In this document: piece after piece, positions 7,066-9,635 of the stretch | Numbering within the stretch: position 1 is the first letter of the stretch | Layout of the letters: each line of letters starts with the position of its first letter | Assembly (NCBI GenBank): GCA_934555855.1 | Contig: CAKTFL010000047.1 | Span: 1-9,635 of the forward strand | From: an uncultured Sphingomonas sp. | GTDB lineage: Bacteria > Pseudomonadota > Alphaproteobacteria > Sphingomonadales > Sphingomonadaceae | Direction of reading: 5' to 3' | DNA: 9,635 bases | Notes under the pieces: model-generated | What the model was told of the DNA's origin: nothing | The model's database searches: none | The model's input: only the letters and a program-made list of their open reading frames with translations | Program-made: the position numbers and the translations under genes

Positions 7066-8349
7066 ATGAAGACCATGTCCAAGCTCGCTCTCGCGGCGGC
7101 GCTTTCGACCGGCCTGGCGCCGATGGTGGCCGCGCCCGCAACTGCGGCGAAGAAGGAAGAGGCGAAGCCGGGCTACAAGCTCAGCCCCGAGGTGCTGAAG
7201 GTCGCCAAGCCGGCCCAGGACGCGATCGCCGCCAATGATTACGCCACGGCGGAAACCAACGTCGCCGCGGCCGAGGCGGCGGTGAAGACCGACGACGACA
7301 AGTACGTCACCGCTGCGCTTCGCTACGATCTGGAGCAGCGCAAGATCGCCGCCGCCCAGCAGGCGAACCCGAACGCGCCGGTGGACGAGACCAAGCTGGC
7401 GGGTCCGTTGACCGTGCTGCTGAACAGCCCCAACACCCAGCCAGATGCCAAGGCGCGCTATGCCTATCGCCTCGGCGCGCTGAACTACCAGAGCAAGCGC
7501 TATCCTGTCGCGATCCAGTATCTGCAACAGGCCAAGCAGCTCGGCTACAACGACGCCAACCTGCCGCTGCTGCTGGTCAAGTCGAAGGTGGACGGCGGTG
7601 ACGTGAAGGGTGGGCTCAGCGACATGCAGGCGGTGGTCCAGCAGTCGACGGCTGCCGGGCAGAAGGCGCCGGAGGCCTATTACCGCTTCGCCATCAGCAA
7701 GGCGAACGGCGCCGGCCTGAAGCCCGAGACGCTGACCTGGCTGACCAGCTATGTGAAGGCGTATCCCACCGCGAAGAACTGGCGCGACGTGGCGGTCATG
7801 TTCGGCCTCCAGCAGGGTTCGGTCGTGACGCTCGACAAGGATCAGCGGGTCGACGTGTACCGGCTGCTCCGCATGGCCAACGCACTGGCCGACCAGTCGC
7901 ACTATCTCGATTACGCCCAGACGACCCGCGATCGCGGCCTGCCGGGCGAGACCGTTTCGGTGCTTCAGGAAGGCATCGCCAAGGGCAAGGTGCCCAATGA
8001 CGCCACCACCAAGAAATTCCTGGCGACCGCCCAGGCTTCGGCCAAGGCGGAAGGGTCTCTGACCGGGTCGGAGGCGAAGGCCAAGACGGCGGCCGACGGC
8101 AAGCTCGCCGAGCAGACCGGCGACGGCTATATGGGCCAGTCGAACTGGACCAAGGCGGCCGAGATGTACCGGCTGGCCCTGTCCAAGGGTGCTGCCAATG
8201 CCGATCAGGTCAATACCCATCTGGGCATCGCGCTGGCCCATGCCGGCGACAAGGCCGGTGCGGAACAGGCGTTCGCGGCCGTGAAGGGCTCGCCCCGCGC
8301 CGAGCTCGCGCAGCTGTGGACGGCGTATCTGAACCAGTCCGCGGCCTGA
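7066..8349 (+). CDS. Exported tetratricopeptide-repeat protein
   Basis: A 427-residue protein of unknown specific function. The N-terminus is a Sec signal peptide: MKTMSK, then a hydrophobic core over residues 7-23, with cleavage near ATA|A or TAA|K at residues 27-28, so it should act in the periplasm. The mature part is almost all helical and Ala/Lys-rich. TPR-like helix pairs are clearest at about residues 110-150 (RYAYRLGALNYQSKRYPVAI...) and about 345-405 (GDGYMGQSNWTKAAEMYRLAL, then HLGIALAHAGDKAGAEQAF). A third candidate lies near residues 42-75 (AIAANDYATAETNVAAAEA). TPR solenoids usually bind protein partners, but none can be named here. The ATG at 7066 has a strong AGGAGAG (7052-7058) seven bases upstream. 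The longer reading from 7018 would put 16 residues before the signal peptide and is rejected. It is probably monocistronic and ends at a perfect hairpin. Confidence 0.86.
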   Translation: MKTMSKLALAAALSTGLAPMVAAPATAAKKEEAKPGYKLSPEVLKVAKPAQDAIAANDYATAETNVAAAEAAVKTDDDKYVTAALRYDLEQRKIAAAQQANPNAPVDETKLAGPLTVLLNSPNTQPDAKARYAYRLGALNYQSKRYPVAIQYLQQAKQLGYNDANLPLLLVKSKVDGGDVKGGLSDMQAVVQQSTAAGQKAPEAYYRFAISKANGAGLKPETLTWLTSYVKAYPTAKNWRDVAVMFGLQQGSVVTLDKDQRVDVYRLLRMANALADQSHYLDYAQTTRDRGLPGETVSVLQEGIAKGKVPNDATTKKFLATAQASAKAEGSLTGSEAKAKTAADGKLAEQTGDGYMGQSNWTKAAEMYRLALSKGAANADQVNTHLGIALAHAGDKAGAEQAFAAVKGSPRAELAQLWTAYLNQSAA

Positions 8350-8355
8350 TCGGGA

Positions 8356-8386
8356 TGCGGGAGCGGGCCGATCGCCCGCTCCCGCA
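8356..8386. terminator. Bidirectional terminator hairpin, TPR gene / Lrp gene
   Basis: TGCGGGAGCGGGC (8356-8368) and GCCCGCTCCCGCA (8374-8386) form a perfect 13-bp stem with a 5-base loop. It fills nearly all of the 41 bases between two convergent stop codons. Neither side has a proper T-run, but the stability and placement strongly suggest a shared transcript end. Confidence 0.72.
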
Positions 8387-8390
8387 ATCC

Positions 8391-8858
8391 TCAGTCGACC
8401 GACACCGGAATCCCCGACATCGACTTGGCGGTCCTGATCGTCAGCGACGTCTTGACGCTGGCGACATTGGGAGCCGGGGTCAGGTGAGTGGTCAGGATCT
8501 CCTGAAAGCTTTTCAGGTCCGCCGCGACGATCTTCAAGATGAAGTCGATCTCACCATTCAGCATGTGACATTCCCGCACCTCGGGAATGCCTGCGACATG
8601 CTCTTCGAACGCGTTCAGGTCATGCTCCGCCTGACTGCGTAGCGACACCATGGCGAACACGGTGATCGGGTAGCCGAGCCGTCCCGGATCGAGATCGGCA
8701 TGATAGCCGCGAATGGCGCCGGCTTCCTCCAGCGCGCGCACGCGACGTAGGCAGGGCGGGGCGGTGAGGCCGACGCGTTCCGCCAGTTCGACATTCGTCA
8801 TGCGCCCATCTTCCTGAAGAAGCGACAGAATATGGCGGTCGATCCGGTCGAGAGGCAT
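8391..8858 (-). CDS. Lrp/AsnC family transcriptional regulator
   Basis: A 155-residue DNA-binding protein of typical Lrp/AsnC length. Residues 3-60 form the winged helix-turn-helix (LDRIDRHILSLLQEDGRMTN, then VELAERVGLTAPPCLRRVRALEEAGAIRGYHA). Residues 65-145 form the RAM ligand-binding and oligomerisation domain, with the family segment NGEIDFILKIVAAD at 101-114. Such proteins form octamers or dimers of dimers, respond to amino acids and often repress their own gene. The ligand here cannot be deduced; an amino acid is likely. The ATG (8858) has GGAAG six bases upstream. An inverted repeat (8909-8928) lies in the spacer of a plausible promoter, which fits autoregulation. It is divergent from a probable sensor kinase gene. 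No amino-acid metabolism gene is adjacent within the window, so target genes are unknown. Confidence 0.95.
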   Translation of the reverse strand: MPLDRIDRHILSLLQEDGRMTNVELAERVGLTAPPCLRRVRALEEAGAIRGYHADLDPGRLGYPITVFAMVSLRSQAEHDLNAFEEHVAGIPEVRECHMLNGEIDFILKIVAADLKSFQEILTTHLTPAPNVASVKTSLTIRTAKSMSGIPVSVD

Positions 8859-8903
8859 TGAAGGCTTCCAGGTCTAAATGTCACGAATATCGCGTTGTCC
8901 GTT

Positions 8904-8933
8904 AAGATAATTGCGCCAAAACGCAATTGTCCC
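8904..8933 (-). promoter_or_regulatory. Predicted lrp promoter with inverted-repeat operator
   Basis: On the minus strand GGGACA (8933-8928, four of six) and TATCTT (8909-8904, four of six) are separated by 18 bases. The spacer is almost exactly filled by a dyad: AATTGCG (8909-8915), six bases, then CGCAATT (8922-8928). A repressor bound here would block RNA polymerase, so this is a candidate autoregulatory Lrp site. The dyad is certain; the promoter assignment is inferred. Confidence 0.45.
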
Positions 8934-8945
8934 ACATTGCTACGC

Positions 8946-8978
8946 GACGAAATGGTCCATTCCGCGAAACCATTCGTC
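8946..8978. repeat. Second inverted repeat in the lrp / kinase divergent region
   Basis: GACGAAATGGT (8946-8956) pairs with ACCATTCGTC (8969-8978), ten pairs with one bulged A, around a 12-base loop. It lies 68-108 bp upstream of the kinase GTG. In addition, a 9-bp direct repeat TCCGTTAAG occurs at 8898-8906 and 8992-9000, flanking both dyads. Together these suggest a regulated divergent promoter region. No specific factor is recognised. Confidence 0.4.
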
Positions 8979-9053
8979 TCGCTAATGCCGCTCCGTTAAG
9001 GTCTGGGCGGCTAGGGTCGTCCGGCTCCGCTCGGGTACAGGACTTGCGACTTC

Positions 9054-9635
9054 GTGCGTTTCGATGACAGCCTGAAGACGGTACTGGCGGCTGACATGTC
9101 GACGGGGTTCGGCGCGGCGGCTGCCTGGCGCCAGCTGGTCGACCTGATGAGCCGGGGACGGATCGCGGCCGACGAGCCGGCGCTCGCCCGCCTGAGGCTG
9201 CTGCGCCCGGCGGTGCCCCAGCCGGTACGCGTCGCGAGCGCGCGGACGATCGCCCAGGCCGGTCCGGGTGCCAGGCTGGTGAGCTTCTTTGCCGAGGACG
9301 ATCTTGCGGTGGCGGCGCCCGTTGTCCGCGCCGCGTCCTTGCCCGCGAAGGACTGGCTGGACCTGCTGCCTCGCCTGACCCCATCGCTGCGCGCGGTGTT
9401 GCGCCACCGCCGCGACCTGCCCGCCGAGGTGGTACGCGGCCTTGCGAGTTTCGGACGCGTGGATTTCGTCATTGAGGGCGCACCCGCGCCGGTGCCCGAT
9501 GCACCGCGCAGCGACACGCCGTTTCAGCCGCTGGGCGACGTCGCGCTCGGCCTGCCGGGGGTTGCCGAGGCGCTGCGCCGGCGCGAGGAGACAGGCGGGA
9601 GCGACATCCCGCCCGCGCCGACCGAACCCAATGGC
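9054..9635 (+). CDS. Probable sensor histidine kinase, N-terminal part (3'-truncated by window)
   Basis: An open frame runs from GTG 9054 to the window end, giving 194 residues. An in-frame TAG at 9012 and the absence of any other start codon before 9054 fix the start region. The next candidate, Met15 (9096), would cut off the conserved-looking FDDSLKTVLAAD. A weak AGGA lies 11 bases upstream. There is no signal peptide or membrane segment, so this part should be cytosolic. Residues 20-150 are helical and repeat-like (SARTIAQA, FAEDDLAVAAPVVRAASL, LRHRRDLPAEVVRGLASFG), resembling HEAT/DUF2336-like helical repeats. Residues 150-194 look like a Pro-rich linker. I recall this N-terminus from sphingomonad proteins annotated as sensor histidine kinases, but no PAS, HisKA or ATPase domain falls inside the window, so the kinase call is inference. 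It is divergent from lrp. Confidence 0.55.
   Translation, partial: MRFDDSLKTVLAADMSTGFGAAAAWRQLVDLMSRGRIAADEPALARLRLLRPAVPQPVRVASARTIAQAGPGARLVSFFAEDDLAVAAPVVRAASLPAKDWLDLLPRLTPSLRAVLRHRRDLPAEVVRGLASFGRVDFVIEGAPAPVPDAPRSDTPFQPLGDVALGLPGVAEALRRREETGGSDIPPAPTEPNG

Noticed and set aside
5999..7069. A 356-codon Arg/Ser/Pro-rich plus-strand frame opposite the SDR gene and yaaA
   Set aside because: It lies opposite two well-supported genes. Composition alone explains the open frame.
6949..8241. A 430-codon minus-strand frame opposite the TPR gene
   Set aside because: It is a shadow of the TPR gene, whose signal peptide, ribosome-binding site and repeats are clear. The shadow has no domain pattern.
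1..9635. CRISPR arrays, tRNA or rRNA genes, insertion sequences, toxin-antitoxin or defence genes
   Set aside because: No regularly spaced repeats, cloverleaf-like segments, transposase or integrase motifs, or known defence domains were seen on reading the window. All substantial coding space is assigned to ordinary families.

Overview
The window is about 9.6 kb of GC-rich chromosome that looks like an alphaproteobacterium of the Sphingomonadales (Sphingomonas-like). The grounds are the strong G/C third-position bias, the GyrA with an extra segment between two C-terminal blades, a TrmFO of alphaproteobacterial type, and a partial gene whose product resembles the N-terminus of sensor kinases that I recall from sphingomonads. 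The assignment rests on protein resemblance by eye, not on a search. I see no tRNA, rRNA, insertion sequence, phage gene, integrase or CRISPR array. This is ordinary core genome, and I do not find a new defence or biosynthetic system in it.

Layout, left to right. The window opens with the C-terminal end of an EF-hand protein (+, 1-132). It converges on trmFO (-, 143-1453), the folate-dependent tRNA U54 methyltransferase. Divergent from trmFO is a secreted DUF4142 protein (+, 1548-2030), which ends at a strong hairpin shared with a convergent unit. That unit is gyrA (-, 2443-5235) followed by a small DUF952 protein (-, 2081-2446), whose TTG start overlaps the gyrA stop. The gyrA upstream region (5236-5490) holds a plausible promoter, a 24-bp alternating pyrimidine-purine tract touching the -35, and a long imperfect hairpin.

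Next comes a two-gene unit on the minus strand, yaaA (6153-6902) and a short-chain dehydrogenase (5491-6156), joined by an ATGA overlap. Divergent from yaaA is an exported TPR protein (+, 7066-8349), which ends at a 13-bp perfect hairpin facing an Lrp/AsnC regulator (-, 8391-8858). The Lrp gene is divergent from the last gene (+, 9054 to the window end), the N-terminal part of a probable sensor histidine kinase. Their shared 195-bp intergenic region has two inverted repeats, one of which fits between the -35 and -10 of a possible lrp promoter.

Several starts were moved from the longest reading to one supported by ribosome-binding sites or family conservation: gyrA (second TTG), the SDR (ATG in the overlap), yaaA (ATG at the SPAKTLDY N-terminus), the TPR protein (ATG before the signal peptide) and the kinase (GTG). 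The functions are mainly housekeeping: tRNA modification, DNA supercoiling, peroxide stress, envelope proteins and transcriptional control. Apart from the two overlapping pairs, the genes look like separate transcription units.
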